A stretch of 64,000 nucleotides of DNA from Saprospiraceae bacterium (GTDB taxonomy: Bacteria; Bacteroidota; Bacteroidia; Chitinophagales; Saprospiraceae), in NCBI GenBank assembly GCA_020627825.1, contig JAHDGD010000003.1, forward strand, positions 22,885 to 86,884, given 5' to 3'. The position numbers and the translations under genes were made by a program. This document shows, one piece after another, positions 45,497 through 55,590 of the stretch (position 1 is its first letter; every line of letters starts with the position of its first letter). The notes below the pieces were generated by a model. It saw nothing but the letters and a program-made list of their open reading frames with translations. It ran no database searches and was not told the DNA's origin.

Positions 45497-47299
45497 ATGA
45501 AATCACCCCTTATTGACCAAACCACCTCCCTGGTTTCCTTTAAAGTATCAATTAATGGAACACAGGTTAGTGAAGAATATCAGATTTCAGAAATTGAGGT
45601 TGAAACTAATCTCAACAAACTGCCGTATGCGACTGTATACATATTAGATGGAAATCCATCCGAACAGCGCATGAAAGTTATGGATGACAACAATTGGAAG
45701 CCAGGTGACGAACTTAAAATTGAATTAGGTTATCATCAAGATGTCCAAACAGTATTTGAAGGAATAATTTCGAGCGTTGGTTATGGTTCTGATAGTGTAG
45801 TACACGGAAAGACCAAGATTGTAGCAACAGATAAATGTGTCGGGCTTACTCTTACTAAAGACAATGAATATTTTGCTGAAAAAAAAGACAGTGAAATAGC
45901 AAAACAAATTTTGCAAACTTATGGTATTGATTGTCAAGCTGACACAACTAATACTAAACATGCCAAGATCGTTCAATACAATGCATCTGACTGGGATTTT
46001 TTATTATCTAGAGCAAAAGCATGTGAAAGAGTAGTCATAGCAGAATTTAATAAGTATTATTTCGTAAAACCTGGTTCAGGTGGCAAACCTGTAAAGCTTA
46101 CATACGGTGATGATATCATTAAATTTAAACTCGATGTAGACGCCAAAACCCAAAGAAAACAGATTGAAATAAAAGGCTGGGATGCCTCAGGGCATCAATT
46201 CAAAACAGCCATGTCGTCAGAACCTGACTTAGACAAACAAGGATCTGCAGATGTAAAAGGTCCAAAACTAGCCGAAGCTCTAAAATTAGAAAAAGAAACA
46301 TTATACCTTCCTACAGCTTTAGATACAGATGAATTAAAAGATGTAGCTAATTCAAAACTCCTTCACAGCAGATTAGCAAGAACAAGGGGAGTTATAACAA
46401 TGCAGGGTATTGCGGATTTGAGAATTGACTCTTATGTAGAAATGGAAAAAGTCCATGATTACTATAAAGGAGAAATGTATGTTACCGGAATTAAACATAT
46501 TGTAGAACAAGGAAACTTTATTACTGAGGCAATTATTGGATTAGATGAACATTCATTTGATCCTGAACATACCGATGGTACAACACCAGATAATATGGGG
46601 TTGATGCCTGCACCAAGAGGACTTTTTATAGGGGAAATCACTAAAATGTCTGATGACCCTGATAACGATTTTAGAGTTCAAGTAAAGATACCTTCTTTCA
46701 AAGAAGATGATGACGGACTATGGGCAAAACTAAGTGGTGTTAGTGCTTCAGAAGATAGTGGTTTCATATGGTATCCTGAAGTAGGTGATCAAGTTCTCGT
46801 AGGGTTTTTGATGAATGATCCTAGATATCCAGTTGTGATGGGTAGTTTGTACTCTAAAACACACGCTGCATTTAATGATCATGAACCAAAATCAGGAAAC
46901 AATCAAAAAGCGTTAGTTACTCGTTCACACATGAAACTTCTTTTTGAAGAAGACAAAAAAGATATAACACTAACAACACCAGGAAATAATTATCTAAAAA
47001 TTTCAGATGATAAACGTTCCATCACCCTTGAAGATCAACATGGAAATAAAATCGTAATGGACAGTTCTGGGATTTTAATAGATTCACCAAAAAAAGTTGT
47101 AGTAAAAGCAGGATCAGAAATCGATATGGATGCTGTTCGTTCTTTTACTGCTAAAGGTTCCTCTGTAGAAATAAAAAGTAAGACTGGATCTGCTGAGTTT
47201 AAAGCGGCGACATCATTAACAGTAACAGGAGGAACAACAGGTAAGGTCTCTGCATCTGGCGTAATGACAGTAAAAGGATCTCTTTTAAAACTTAATTAA
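45497..47299 (+). CDS. VgrG/gp27-gp5 spike protein (Pvc8-like)
   Basis: A 600-aa protein. The N-terminal gp27-like domain (VSFKVSINGTQVSEEYQISEIEVETNLNKLPYATV) leads to the gp5 OB-fold segment (GLFIGEITKMSDDPDNDFRVQVKIP ... FIWYPEVGDQVLVGFLMNDPRYPVVMGSLY) and a beta-helical C-terminus (VVVKAGSEIDMDAVRSFTAKGSSVEIKSKTG). This trimer would tip the tube, with the PAAR protein below. No additional effector domain follows. The tandem start-to-stop spacing of 4 and 10 bp on each side supports an operon. Confidence 0.93.
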   Translation: MKSPLIDQTTSLVSFKVSINGTQVSEEYQISEIEVETNLNKLPYATVYILDGNPSEQRMKVMDDNNWKPGDELKIELGYHQDVQTVFEGIISSVGYGSDSVVHGKTKIVATDKCVGLTLTKDNEYFAEKKDSEIAKQILQTYGIDCQADTTNTKHAKIVQYNASDWDFLLSRAKACERVVIAEFNKYYFVKPGSGGKPVKLTYGDDIIKFKLDVDAKTQRKQIEIKGWDASGHQFKTAMSSEPDLDKQGSADVKGPKLAEALKLEKETLYLPTALDTDELKDVANSKLLHSRLARTRGVITMQGIADLRIDSYVEMEKVHDYYKGEMYVTGIKHIVEQGNFITEAIIGLDEHSFDPEHTDGTTPDNMGLMPAPRGLFIGEITKMSDDPDNDFRVQVKIPSFKEDDDGLWAKLSGVSASEDSGFIWYPEVGDQVLVGFLMNDPRYPVVMGSLYSKTHAAFNDHEPKSGNNQKALVTRSHMKLLFEEDKKDITLTTPGNNYLKISDDKRSITLEDQHGNKIVMDSSGILIDSPKKVVVKAGSEIDMDAVRSFTAKGSSVEIKSKTGSAEFKAATSLTVTGGTTGKVSASGVMTVKGSLLKLN

Positions 47300-47309
47300 T
47301 AGAATAGAT

Positions 47310-47726
47310 ATGTTTAATGGAAATTTTTTAGGTCGAGGTTGGACTTTTCCGCCTACATTCCTCAAAGATAAGGGATCGATCGAAATGGTATCAGATGTAA
47401 ACGACATTGTCCAATCTATGAAAATTATTTTGAGCACTAGAAAAGGAGAACGACTTACCAATCCTCATTTTGGATGTGCAATGCATGATTATCTTTTTGA
47501 ACCGATCAACGAAGTAACTAAAAATATGATTTCAGATGCCATTCAAAATGCATTGATCGAATATGAACCGAGAATTATTGTCGAAGATATAAAATTGGAT
47601 TTCGCAGAACAACTTGAAGGTATTGTAAATGTTGAGCTTGACTATGTTGTAAGGAAAATAAATACAAGGCATAATGTAGTATTTCCATTTTATAAAATTG
47701 AAGGAACATTAGTAGACGAAGTGTAA
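47310..47726 (+). CDS. gp25-like baseplate wedge protein (Pvc9-like)
   Basis: A 138-aa protein with the gp25 pattern: VNDIVQSMKIILSTRKGERLTNPHFGCAMHDYLFEPINE near residues 30-68. It forms the sheath-like baseplate ring in contractile tails. It follows the spike gene by 10 bp. Confidence 0.93.
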   Translation: MFNGNFLGRGWTFPPTFLKDKGSIEMVSDVNDIVQSMKIILSTRKGERLTNPHFGCAMHDYLFEPINEVTKNMISDAIQNALIEYEPRIIVEDIKLDFAEQLEGIVNVELDYVVRKINTRHNVVFPFYKIEGTLVDEV

Positions 47727-47762
47727 CTTTTTACATATCTTAGCAGTCAAAACCAATTACAA

Positions 47763-50700
47763 ATGAATAAAGTTGCGCCAAGTAATGGTTCTACTTTTTT
47801 CGGTTATGGATCTGCAAGACATAAAAGAGCCCCAAAGTCTCTTGATCCTGATTTCGTAAGACTTGACGATAGATCACTTCCAGAACTTATCGCATACGCC
47901 GCCGAACTAAGTAAACATATACATTATTATAACGCTGATAATAAAAAAGATGGTTCGTGGGAACCTTTTTTTTACTCAGATATAAGCGTAAATATCGCGC
48001 TAATCATCTCTGTTGATTTAGCTTCAATAGATAAAGAAGCTACTAAAATAATCAATAGATTCTATAACACTCAAACCATTGAAGACAAAGCAAAGGAGTA
48101 TATAAATCTCTTTATCATATGTAAAGAAATTATTCAAAATTTCAATGATTGGCATTCGTCAATAGTTAGACTAAACTTGAATCAAAAGAAATTTGAAAGC
48201 CAAGTCGAATTCGAATTATTCAATATAATCAATGATAAAGTCAAGCCTCACTTAAATGAACTTATTCATTTCAAAAAAGTAGGTGAAAAGATAAAACCTC
48301 TTCAAGATCTTGATCTTTATACATTCGACTCGGTAAACAAGCAATGGATCGATCCTGATCATGAAAGTACAGATCTTTTTCAAGGAAAAAATAACTTAGA
48401 CAAGATCATCTCTGGAATGCTGGCACTTAGACTACAGTATAGATTTTTATTCCAAGCTTTAAATTTTACCGTAAATCATTTTAAAAGATATTTTTATAAT
48501 TCACTGAAGTTTAAAGACAATCACAACCCTGATATTGCTTTATTTATCAGTTTTTTAAAAGTGTTTAAAAACATACAAAATGATTATAATAAAATAACTG
48601 AAAGACTTCAGTCATTTTACTACAAAAACATTTTAAATCTAGAGCCCCATCTGGGTGAATCCGACTATACTTATTTATTTTTTGAAACTGCTGATAGAAT
48701 AAATAGACATTTACTTGAAAAAGGAACTCTATTAATAGGTGGGATAAATGAAGATGGTAAGGAAATATTATTTGAAACTTTAGATGACCTTGAAGTTACA
48801 AATGCAAAAATTGAGAAAATACACACCCTATATTCGAGTCGTTTAGATGATTTAGATACTAGTAATTATAAACTCACAAGCCACATTTATTCAGCTCCTA
48901 TAGCTAACTCAGTAGATGGGTTTGGTAAGTTTAAAGAAATTAGACATCCTTGGCCGATTTTTGGTGAAGAACAGGAATATAAGGCGAGTGAAGAATCTAA
49001 CATGGGATTGGCGGATCTAGGATTTGCATTTAGTTCTCCAGTCTTACACCTGAATGAAGGCAATAGGACCATAACTATAAGATTAGATTTTAATAAAGAT
49101 TCAACAAGAATTTATAAAAGGCTTGTATACGATATTTACTTAAAAGTTAATAAAGATCGTAAAGCTAATGAGCCAGCAAAAATCCTTCAAGAAATATTTT
49201 ATGATAGAATATTTAATCAAGTTGACAAAGAACGAAATTTTAGAATCTACTTAAGTTCAAGCCTTAAGTGGCATGAAGTTCAAGCAAATACGATAACATT
49301 TAAAGCTGTAGGTGATGGCGATTGGGTATTTGATACCGAGCTACCAGATGAAGAAAATATGAGTGTACTAAATTCACTTGAAATCTCATTTACTCTTCCA
49401 AATTCAGCACCACCTATTGTTTCATACGACCCGAATGTGCATGAGGGATACGTATTTGATAGTCCTGATCCAATGATCAAGTTTTTAATCAATGATAAAA
49501 AACAACCATTGGTCTATTCGTTTTTCCAATCCTTAGCTATAGAAAAAATCAATGTAAAAGTTGAAGTAGATAGAATACGTTCATTACGTATATACGATGA
49601 ACTAGGTGCTATGTATGAAAGCAGAAATGCATATCCATTTGGTATGGAACCACAACGAGGCTCTCTGGCATATATAGGCAATCCTGAATTATTCAAAAAG
49701 AACCTTACTGAAGCTGCTATTTATATAGATTGGGATAAGATACCTGACACTGTTGAAGAATTCGAAGAACATTATAAAGGGTATGAAGATCCTCTTCATC
49801 CTTCACAAGTTAAAATTCAATTTGGTGTAATTACCAATTTTGAACATCAAATGCCAGGAGATGAAGCATTAGAGTTTCCACTTTTTACTACAACTGAAGG
49901 AAGAGAAGATATACATCCAGTTACAAAATTGGACTCTTCTGAATATGTTCTTGATGAAGATAAGCTAGCTTTATTGGATATTATTCCAAATTATGATTTA
50001 CCAAATGACAACCCTTATGAAGACAACATGGAAACAGGGTATTTCATTATGCAGATCATTGAACCTAGGCATGCTTTATACAACAATATTTATCAAAATG
50101 AATTGCAAAAAGCAATCAATAAAAATATTGAGAATCCTGAAGAACAAAAGAAATTCCCAGAAGCACCAATTGTGCCATTTTATAAAAATGTTCATCTGAG
50201 TTATAAAGCAGAAGCTGAATGGAATATCCTTCATGGCGATAGTAATAAACCCGAAATGAATTTCCATATTCATCCTTATGGTGTAGAAACTGTATTCGCT
50301 GGAGGAACTTCTAAAAAGAACTTTTTACTTCCTGAATACAACAATGATGGCTATTTATTTTTGGGTCTTAAGGATGTGAATCCACCTGAAACTATATCGC
50401 TTTTCTTTGAACTTACGAGTGAAGAGACTACGGATCAAACTATAAAAAATGTTCCTCATATTAGATGGATGTATTTAAGCGAAAATAGATGGATTCCATT
50501 TGATGATAGTAAATTGATTTTTGATACTACTTATGGTTTTACTGAAACTGGAATTGTTCGTCTTCAGCTTCCGTTAACTATGACAGACGGAAATACCATT
50601 TTAGATGAAAATCTTTTTTGGATAGGCGCGTCAATCAATGGCGATGTCACTAAAATATGCAAAGCTATAGAGTTAAAAACAAATGGTGTTATTGCAAAAT

Positions 50701-51752
50701 GGGTGTATGACAAAGACAATAATCACAGATTAAACAGTGAATTGCCAGCCCACACCATCAATGCACTGTACACCGATATCCCACAAATAAAAGACATAAC
50801 TCAACCCTACCCTTCTTTTGGATCCCGAATCCCAGAAAACACAAAGGAATTTAATATACGTGTAAGTGAGAAACTAAGACATAAAGAAAGAGCAATTACA
50901 CACTGGGACATAGAAAGAATTGTGCTTGAAAGTTTCCCTAGAGTTCAACAAGCAAAAGTACTTAGTTTTTTGTCGGACCCTGTAGATCATGACGATTCGG
51001 ATAATAAAGAATATGTTTTTGAAAATGAGGAAGCAAATGAAGAACGATATGGCATAGAACATCTCAAAGGTATAAAAGTGGTTGTAGTTCCATTAAGAGA
51101 ACTAAATAAACAGACCACAACTCCTAAATTCTCTCTTCATCGATTATTACTAATAGAACAACATATTAGCCAAAGGATTTCTCCTTTTATGAGTGTTCAG
51201 GTGATTAATCCTAAATATGAACATGTTCGTGTAATTGCTAATGTAAAATTCATCGAAAATTATAACAATGGACAGACTCTGAATCGATTGTTTGAGGACA
51301 TCAATAAGTTTATCGCTCCGTGGCTTTTTGATGAAAATCAAGAAATAAAAATAGGTGGCAGTATTAATGAAAATGTGCTTCAGACCTACATTAAAGGTTT
51401 AGATTATGTGAAATTCTTGACTAAATTTTCAATCTTGCACATCATTGATGACGATGGAATTTACAAACTCCAAGATACGGCGATGGAAGAAGATATCGTA
51501 AGTTTCATTTCAGCACGTCCTTGGGGGCTATTAATACCAGACGATTTTCATGAAATAGATATGGTAGAATACGAAGAAGAAGAATTACCAGTTCCTCGTG
51601 TAAACTCCGATCAAATCATACGATTCCAAAATAAGGTCAATATCTTGGGAGATAAGAAATACATCAAAGTGAAAAATTCGAAATTAGCAGATGGTGATAC
51701 AAAGTCAATTTCTAAAAAGAACCCTACGAGTAATTTTACAATAAGTATTTAA
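47763..51752 (+). CDS. Large baseplate J-like protein (Pvc11-like)
   Basis: A 1329-aa protein, the largest of the machine. The N-terminal 850 residues contain long charged helical and strand regions unlike compact phage gpJ. The last third has the baseplate J features: RHKERAITHWDIERIVLESFPRVQQAKV, the KVVVVPLRELN strand, and the INENVLQTYIKGLDYVKFLT. This matches Pvc11, whose large size is usual. It ends at 51752 with an ATG one base later, so the operon is continuous. The large N-terminal part could face outward in the wedge. Confidence 0.9.
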   Translation: MNKVAPSNGSTFFGYGSARHKRAPKSLDPDFVRLDDRSLPELIAYAAELSKHIHYYNADNKKDGSWEPFFYSDISVNIALIISVDLASIDKEATKIINRFYNTQTIEDKAKEYINLFIICKEIIQNFNDWHSSIVRLNLNQKKFESQVEFELFNIINDKVKPHLNELIHFKKVGEKIKPLQDLDLYTFDSVNKQWIDPDHESTDLFQGKNNLDKIISGMLALRLQYRFLFQALNFTVNHFKRYFYNSLKFKDNHNPDIALFISFLKVFKNIQNDYNKITERLQSFYYKNILNLEPHLGESDYTYLFFETADRINRHLLEKGTLLIGGINEDGKEILFETLDDLEVTNAKIEKIHTLYSSRLDDLDTSNYKLTSHIYSAPIANSVDGFGKFKEIRHPWPIFGEEQEYKASEESNMGLADLGFAFSSPVLHLNEGNRTITIRLDFNKDSTRIYKRLVYDIYLKVNKDRKANEPAKILQEIFYDRIFNQVDKERNFRIYLSSSLKWHEVQANTITFKAVGDGDWVFDTELPDEENMSVLNSLEISFTLPNSAPPIVSYDPNVHEGYVFDSPDPMIKFLINDKKQPLVYSFFQSLAIEKINVKVEVDRIRSLRIYDELGAMYESRNAYPFGMEPQRGSLAYIGNPELFKKNLTEAAIYIDWDKIPDTVEEFEEHYKGYEDPLHPSQVKIQFGVITNFEHQMPGDEALEFPLFTTTEGREDIHPVTKLDSSEYVLDEDKLALLDIIPNYDLPNDNPYEDNMETGYFIMQIIEPRHALYNNIYQNELQKAINKNIENPEEQKKFPEAPIVPFYKNVHLSYKAEAEWNILHGDSNKPEMNFHIHPYGVETVFAGGTSKKNFLLPEYNNDGYLFLGLKDVNPPETISLFFELTSEETTDQTIKNVPHIRWMYLSENRWIPFDDSKLIFDTTYGFTETGIVRLQLPLTMTDGNTILDENLFWIGASINGDVTKICKAIELKTNGVIAKWVYDKDNNHRLNSELPAHTINALYTDIPQIKDITQPYPSFGSRIPENTKEFNIRVSEKLRHKERAITHWDIERIVLESFPRVQQAKVLSFLSDPVDHDDSDNKEYVFENEEANEERYGIEHLKGIKVVVVPLRELNKQTTTPKFSLHRLLLIEQHISQRISPFMSVQVINPKYEHVRVIANVKFIENYNNGQTLNRLFEDINKFIAPWLFDENQEIKIGGSINENVLQTYIKGLDYVKFLTKFSILHIIDDDGIYKLQDTAMEEDIVSFISARPWGLLIPDDFHEIDMVEYEEEELPVPRVNSDQIIRFQNKVNILGDKKYIKVKNSKLADGDTKSISKKNPTSNFTISI

Positions 51753-51753
51753 T

Positions 51754-52665
51754 ATGGCACAACATACGAGATCAGAGCTCTATAAAATCTATAAAGGAGG
51801 TTTTCACGACAAAGCCTTCGAGCACTTGGTGGACTCTGCCCTGAATATAAAGGATGATGGGATTGGAATAAACCCTGATAATGGACTTGTGCTAACTTCC
51901 AAAGGAGCAAATAAAAACTTGATGAGTTTTTATCAGCGAGTAAGTGATCGCTCTTCCCCTTTGTGGAACATAAGTTTAGATAGTAATGAAAACAGTCGTG
52001 GATTAAATTTCAATCAGAACGGAAGATCCTTGTTATTTCTACAAGATGATGGTCATGTAGGAATTAATACCGTTACCCCAAATTACGAATTGGAGGTTAA
52101 TGGATTGATTTCGACTAAGGGGATTCTAGGAAGTTTCTCCAAGGGTTATTGTACTGCTGATGCAAAATGGCATACACTGGATGGATTAAGAAATTTGGAT
52201 GGATGTGTTGCATTCGAAATTTTCGCTCACATTAATGATGATAAGGATCGCAGATATGGACTCACTTATGCAACAATGCTGATGACTCATACAAAACGAG
52301 GTCATAAGAATAAAATGAGAACAGTAGAAGCTGGTTCAAAATTTCTATTTGGACGATTTCTCAACAAGATTCGCTTTAGATGGGTATTGGATGATTTAAA
52401 TAGTGAGCCGGGTAAACCCAAATATATGGTTCAACTTAGAACAAGATCGCACTATGGAATGAAAGACGGAACAACTAAAGATGTTTTTTACAGAGTTCGA
52501 TTGTTATGGGATAAGGAATTTGAAAATGACTCATATCCAAAAGAATGGGTTGCTGAAGGCCCTGGCAAAACAATAAATAGAAGCGGTCCTGCTCGACCAA
52601 ATGTTTCAGCACCTGCTGCTTCAAATGGAGCTGGACCAAAAAAACTAACCATAAAAAAAAGGTAG
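51754..52665 (+). CDS. Tail-fibre-like protein with basic C-terminal tag
   Basis: A 303-aa protein. An N-terminal segment reads NLMSFYQRVSDRSSPLWNISLD, and a central phrase VGINTVTPNYELEVNG matches the GIGTTSPxxKLxVNG signature of trimeric tail fibres and Bacteroidota adhesins. A globular C-terminal part (about 130-280) includes RRYGLTYATMLMTHTKRGH and KYMVQLRTRSHYG and may bind a target. The last residues are GAGPKKLTIKKR, much like the tails of the E2 and STAND proteins. It sits between the baseplate proteins, where fibres are found in such loci (Pvc13 role). The fibre assignment is by motif, not by full length. Confidence 0.6.
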   Translation: MAQHTRSELYKIYKGGFHDKAFEHLVDSALNIKDDGIGINPDNGLVLTSKGANKNLMSFYQRVSDRSSPLWNISLDSNENSRGLNFNQNGRSLLFLQDDGHVGINTVTPNYELEVNGLISTKGILGSFSKGYCTADAKWHTLDGLRNLDGCVAFEIFAHINDDKDRRYGLTYATMLMTHTKRGHKNKMRTVEAGSKFLFGRFLNKIRFRWVLDDLNSEPGKPKYMVQLRTRSHYGMKDGTTKDVFYRVRLLWDKEFENDSYPKEWVAEGPGKTINRSGPARPNVSAPAASNGAGPKKLTIKKR

Positions 52666-52668
52666 AAG

Positions 52669-52845
52669 ATGAGTGATTCACAAGAGGTTGAAATATTATT
52701 GGACATGAAATTCACACTTGATGAAGTGAATACTATATTAAAAGCTCTTAGTAAAGAACCTTTCAAAGATGTTTTTGAATTGATAGGCAAAATCAATGAA
52801 CAAGCATCTTTACAATTGAACGACCCTACAACTACTAACCAATAA
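52669..52845 (+). CDS. Small protein of unknown function
   Basis: A 58-aa open frame, MSDSQEVEILLDMKFTLDEV to NDPTTTNQ, starting 3 bp after the fibre-like gene and ending 12 bp before the Pvc12-like gene. Two helices with acidic faces are likely. No family is recognised. Position and tight spacing speak for a true gene, perhaps an accessory or chaperone for the neighbouring baseplate or fibre protein. Confidence 0.6.
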   Translation: MSDSQEVEILLDMKFTLDEVNTILKALSKEPFKDVFELIGKINEQASLQLNDPTTTNQ

Positions 52846-52857
52846 ATCCTGTCGATT

Positions 52858-55590
52858 ATGGCAATACAAGAACCAAAAATAATCGTTAAGGGTCTTAAGC
52901 ACCCCAAAAGCATGGACTTTGCTGAACTCAAAAGAGAAGGCGTAGCAGAAGTTCAAAAACTTTCCGGTAGGATATGGACCGATTATAACGAACATGATCC
53001 GGGTGTTACCATCCTAGAAAATCTATGTTTCGCCCTTACTGAACTCGGGTATAAAACGAATTTTGATATTAAAGATTTATTCTTTAAAAAAACAGATTCT
53101 GAAGAAAAACCTTTCTTAAAAACATTTTATTCACCTGAGGAGATCTTACCTCCCGCTCCTATTACAGAATTAGATTTTCGAAAGCTTGTAATCGATCACG
53201 TCAAAGGTGTTAAAAATGTTTGGATCAACCCAAAGAAACAAAGTCAAGTAGGTACTAGAATTAATGGTCTTTACGAAGTACTGGTGCTTGTTGACGAGAC
53301 CGTTAAAAATCCAAATGAAATCTTAGATGAAGTAAAAAACCTGCTTAATGCATTTAGAAACTTGGGTGAAGATTTTGATGTATACAGACTATTAGAATTC
53401 GAAAACATACATTTTCAAGCAAACATTTCAATATCTACTGATGCTATTGGCGAAAGTGTTTATGCAAATATTCTTTCCATAGTTCAAGCTCTCTTCTCAC
53501 CTACTATTCCTTTTTACAGCGAAGAAGAAATTTTATCGAGACCTGACGGACAAGAAATCATACAGAATCATCCACCAGTCAAGAATGGATATGTACTAGA
53601 TCAAGATCTTGAACAAAGTAGACTGGAGCATATTTCCAAATTATTTACGTCTAAAATTATAAAAGCTATAACCGAAATAGAAGGTGTCGACGAAGTATTC
53701 GATTTTGTTTTCTATGTCAATGAAGAAAGGAATCCTTCTGAGATTATTCAATTAGAAGATTATAAAGTCCCTTCCTTGAATGTTGAAAAAATTCTGAATG
53801 AAGGCCTAGTGAATATTTTTGCTGGAGATATAGAATATTCTCCTGATGTTAATGTGGTCAAATATACATATGACATAGAGAAAAATAGAAAAGCACTTAA
53901 GCATAAAAGATATAATGAAAAGCCTACTGAAGAAATCATTTCAAACACTCACAAGAATGAAATAGCTGAATACATTTCAATTCAAAATAGCTTTCCAAAA
54001 AGTTATGGTATAACTGATTATGGATTGGATGGCAAAGTTTCTGACGAACGACTAGGACAAGTTAAACAACTTAGAGCTTACTTGTACTTTTTCGAACAAC
54101 TTATGGCCAACTATTTAAATCAACTAGCAAATGTAGATCAATTATTTTCTACAGATAGCGAGATGAAAAATACCTACTTTTATCAACATCTTACTGATGT
54201 TACAGGGTATAAAGACATTTTTTCTTCAAATGGAACTGGTCATTTACCACTCGAAAAAATTAACAACAAGTTTGACAAGGCACAAGAAAGACGCAATAGA
54301 ATTCTAGACCACATGCTTGCACGTTTCGGTGAGGAATTTTTAATGGAAGCCTATAACGCAATTCACCGAGAATCTTCATCTCTAGCAAAAGGCGAATTCA
54401 CAAATGAAAACATAAAGGCGAAAATAAAATATTTAAATAATTATATCGATATAAGCAGGAATAAGGCAAAAGGCTATAATTACAAACAGGATTACAAACA
54501 AGAAGAAAACGTATCAGGATTAAAGAAAAAAATTGCGCTTTTATTTAATTTTAAATCATATGGCTTTAAGCGTCTTGATCAAGTGATCAACGCTAGTTTG
54601 AAAATTAATGAGAAAAAAACGAATCCGTCCAAGTCTAGTTTTAGTTTCAATTCAGAAGAACCAAACTTCCTTGCTGATGTCTTAGCGTATGGTGTAGATC
54701 GTAATAATTATTTAATTGAAAAAGGAACTTCTGTAGTTATTAATTTTAATAATCCAGCTACTAAAAAGCAATATCCTATTTACAAGTCTTCCAAACTGGT
54801 AGAAGCAGAGGAAGCACTTACAAAATTGATGGCTAATTTAAAAGAACTCAATGAATTAAGTGAAGGCTTTCATATGGTAGAACATATCTTATTAAGAGAT
54901 GTGAATGCTGCCTTTCGTTTTATTTATATAAGTGAAGATAATATAGAATTAACGAGTGAGTTTGATTACAATGATTCTTCATACAGTAGAACTGAATTTA
55001 CTTCAAACTTACTATCTACAGGAAAAACAAAAGCAAACTATACGGTCAAGAAAAAAGGGGATCTATATCATTTTATATTAACGAAAAAATCTTCAAAGTT
55101 TCGAGTAACTAGTGAAAATTTCAGCAGTAAAAAAGAGGCTGAAGGAGCAATTGAAGATCTTATTCATGAATTCGAGAATACTAAAATTATTGATTCTGAT
55201 CTTGACTTAAGAATACATATAGATCAAGACATGTCGAATATAAGCATCTATGATGAAGATCCTTATTCGTTACAAGTTACTTGTGTGTGTCCTAGATGGA
55301 GTGGACGATTTAGATCAAAAAAGATGAAATTCCTTTTTGAAAATGTAGTAAAACTAAATGCACCAGCGCATCTTAAATTTAATTTCTGTTGGTTGAGTAT
55401 TCCTGAAATGAACCAATTTGAAGAAGCATATGAGAAATGGCTGCAATTAAAATCGAATGAAAAGGATCGAAAAACAATCGACAAACTTTCAGCTTACATT
55501 TTACTACTTTTCAAAAAATTCAATGAGGGTGAACTTGATAAAGAAAGCGAAAAAACCCTCAAAAAAATGAAGGCTGAACTGAAAGTATGA
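52858..55590 (+). CDS. Baseplate wedge protein (Pvc12-like)
   Basis: A 910-aa protein. Residues 40-75 carry the typical phrase WTDYNEHDPGVTILENLCFALTELGYKTNF, and a helical stretch around 400 (LRAYLYFFEQLMANYLNQLANVDQLFS) is also family-like. A long C-terminal part contains LLRDVNAAFRFIY and a Cys-bearing CVCPRW strand. These support a Pvc12-like baseplate component that pairs with Pvc11. The N-terminus, MAIQEPKIIVKGLK, is a further case of the basic strand motif. It ends overlapping the tape-measure gene by 4 bp (ATGA at 55587). Confidence 0.87.
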   Translation: MAIQEPKIIVKGLKHPKSMDFAELKREGVAEVQKLSGRIWTDYNEHDPGVTILENLCFALTELGYKTNFDIKDLFFKKTDSEEKPFLKTFYSPEEILPPAPITELDFRKLVIDHVKGVKNVWINPKKQSQVGTRINGLYEVLVLVDETVKNPNEILDEVKNLLNAFRNLGEDFDVYRLLEFENIHFQANISISTDAIGESVYANILSIVQALFSPTIPFYSEEEILSRPDGQEIIQNHPPVKNGYVLDQDLEQSRLEHISKLFTSKIIKAITEIEGVDEVFDFVFYVNEERNPSEIIQLEDYKVPSLNVEKILNEGLVNIFAGDIEYSPDVNVVKYTYDIEKNRKALKHKRYNEKPTEEIISNTHKNEIAEYISIQNSFPKSYGITDYGLDGKVSDERLGQVKQLRAYLYFFEQLMANYLNQLANVDQLFSTDSEMKNTYFYQHLTDVTGYKDIFSSNGTGHLPLEKINNKFDKAQERRNRILDHMLARFGEEFLMEAYNAIHRESSSLAKGEFTNENIKAKIKYLNNYIDISRNKAKGYNYKQDYKQEENVSGLKKKIALLFNFKSYGFKRLDQVINASLKINEKKTNPSKSSFSFNSEEPNFLADVLAYGVDRNNYLIEKGTSVVINFNNPATKKQYPIYKSSKLVEAEEALTKLMANLKELNELSEGFHMVEHILLRDVNAAFRFIYISEDNIELTSEFDYNDSSYSRTEFTSNLLSTGKTKANYTVKKKGDLYHFILTKKSSKFRVTSENFSSKKEAEGAIEDLIHEFENTKIIDSDLDLRIHIDQDMSNISIYDEDPYSLQVTCVCPRWSGRFRSKKMKFLFENVVKLNAPAHLKFNFCWLSIPEMNQFEEAYEKWLQLKSNEKDRKTIDKLSAYILLLFKKFNEGELDKESEKTLKKMKAELKV

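Noticed and set aside
45497..47299. Effector domain fused to the VgrG spike
   Set aside because: The C-terminus is only the beta-helical needle; no extra domain follows.
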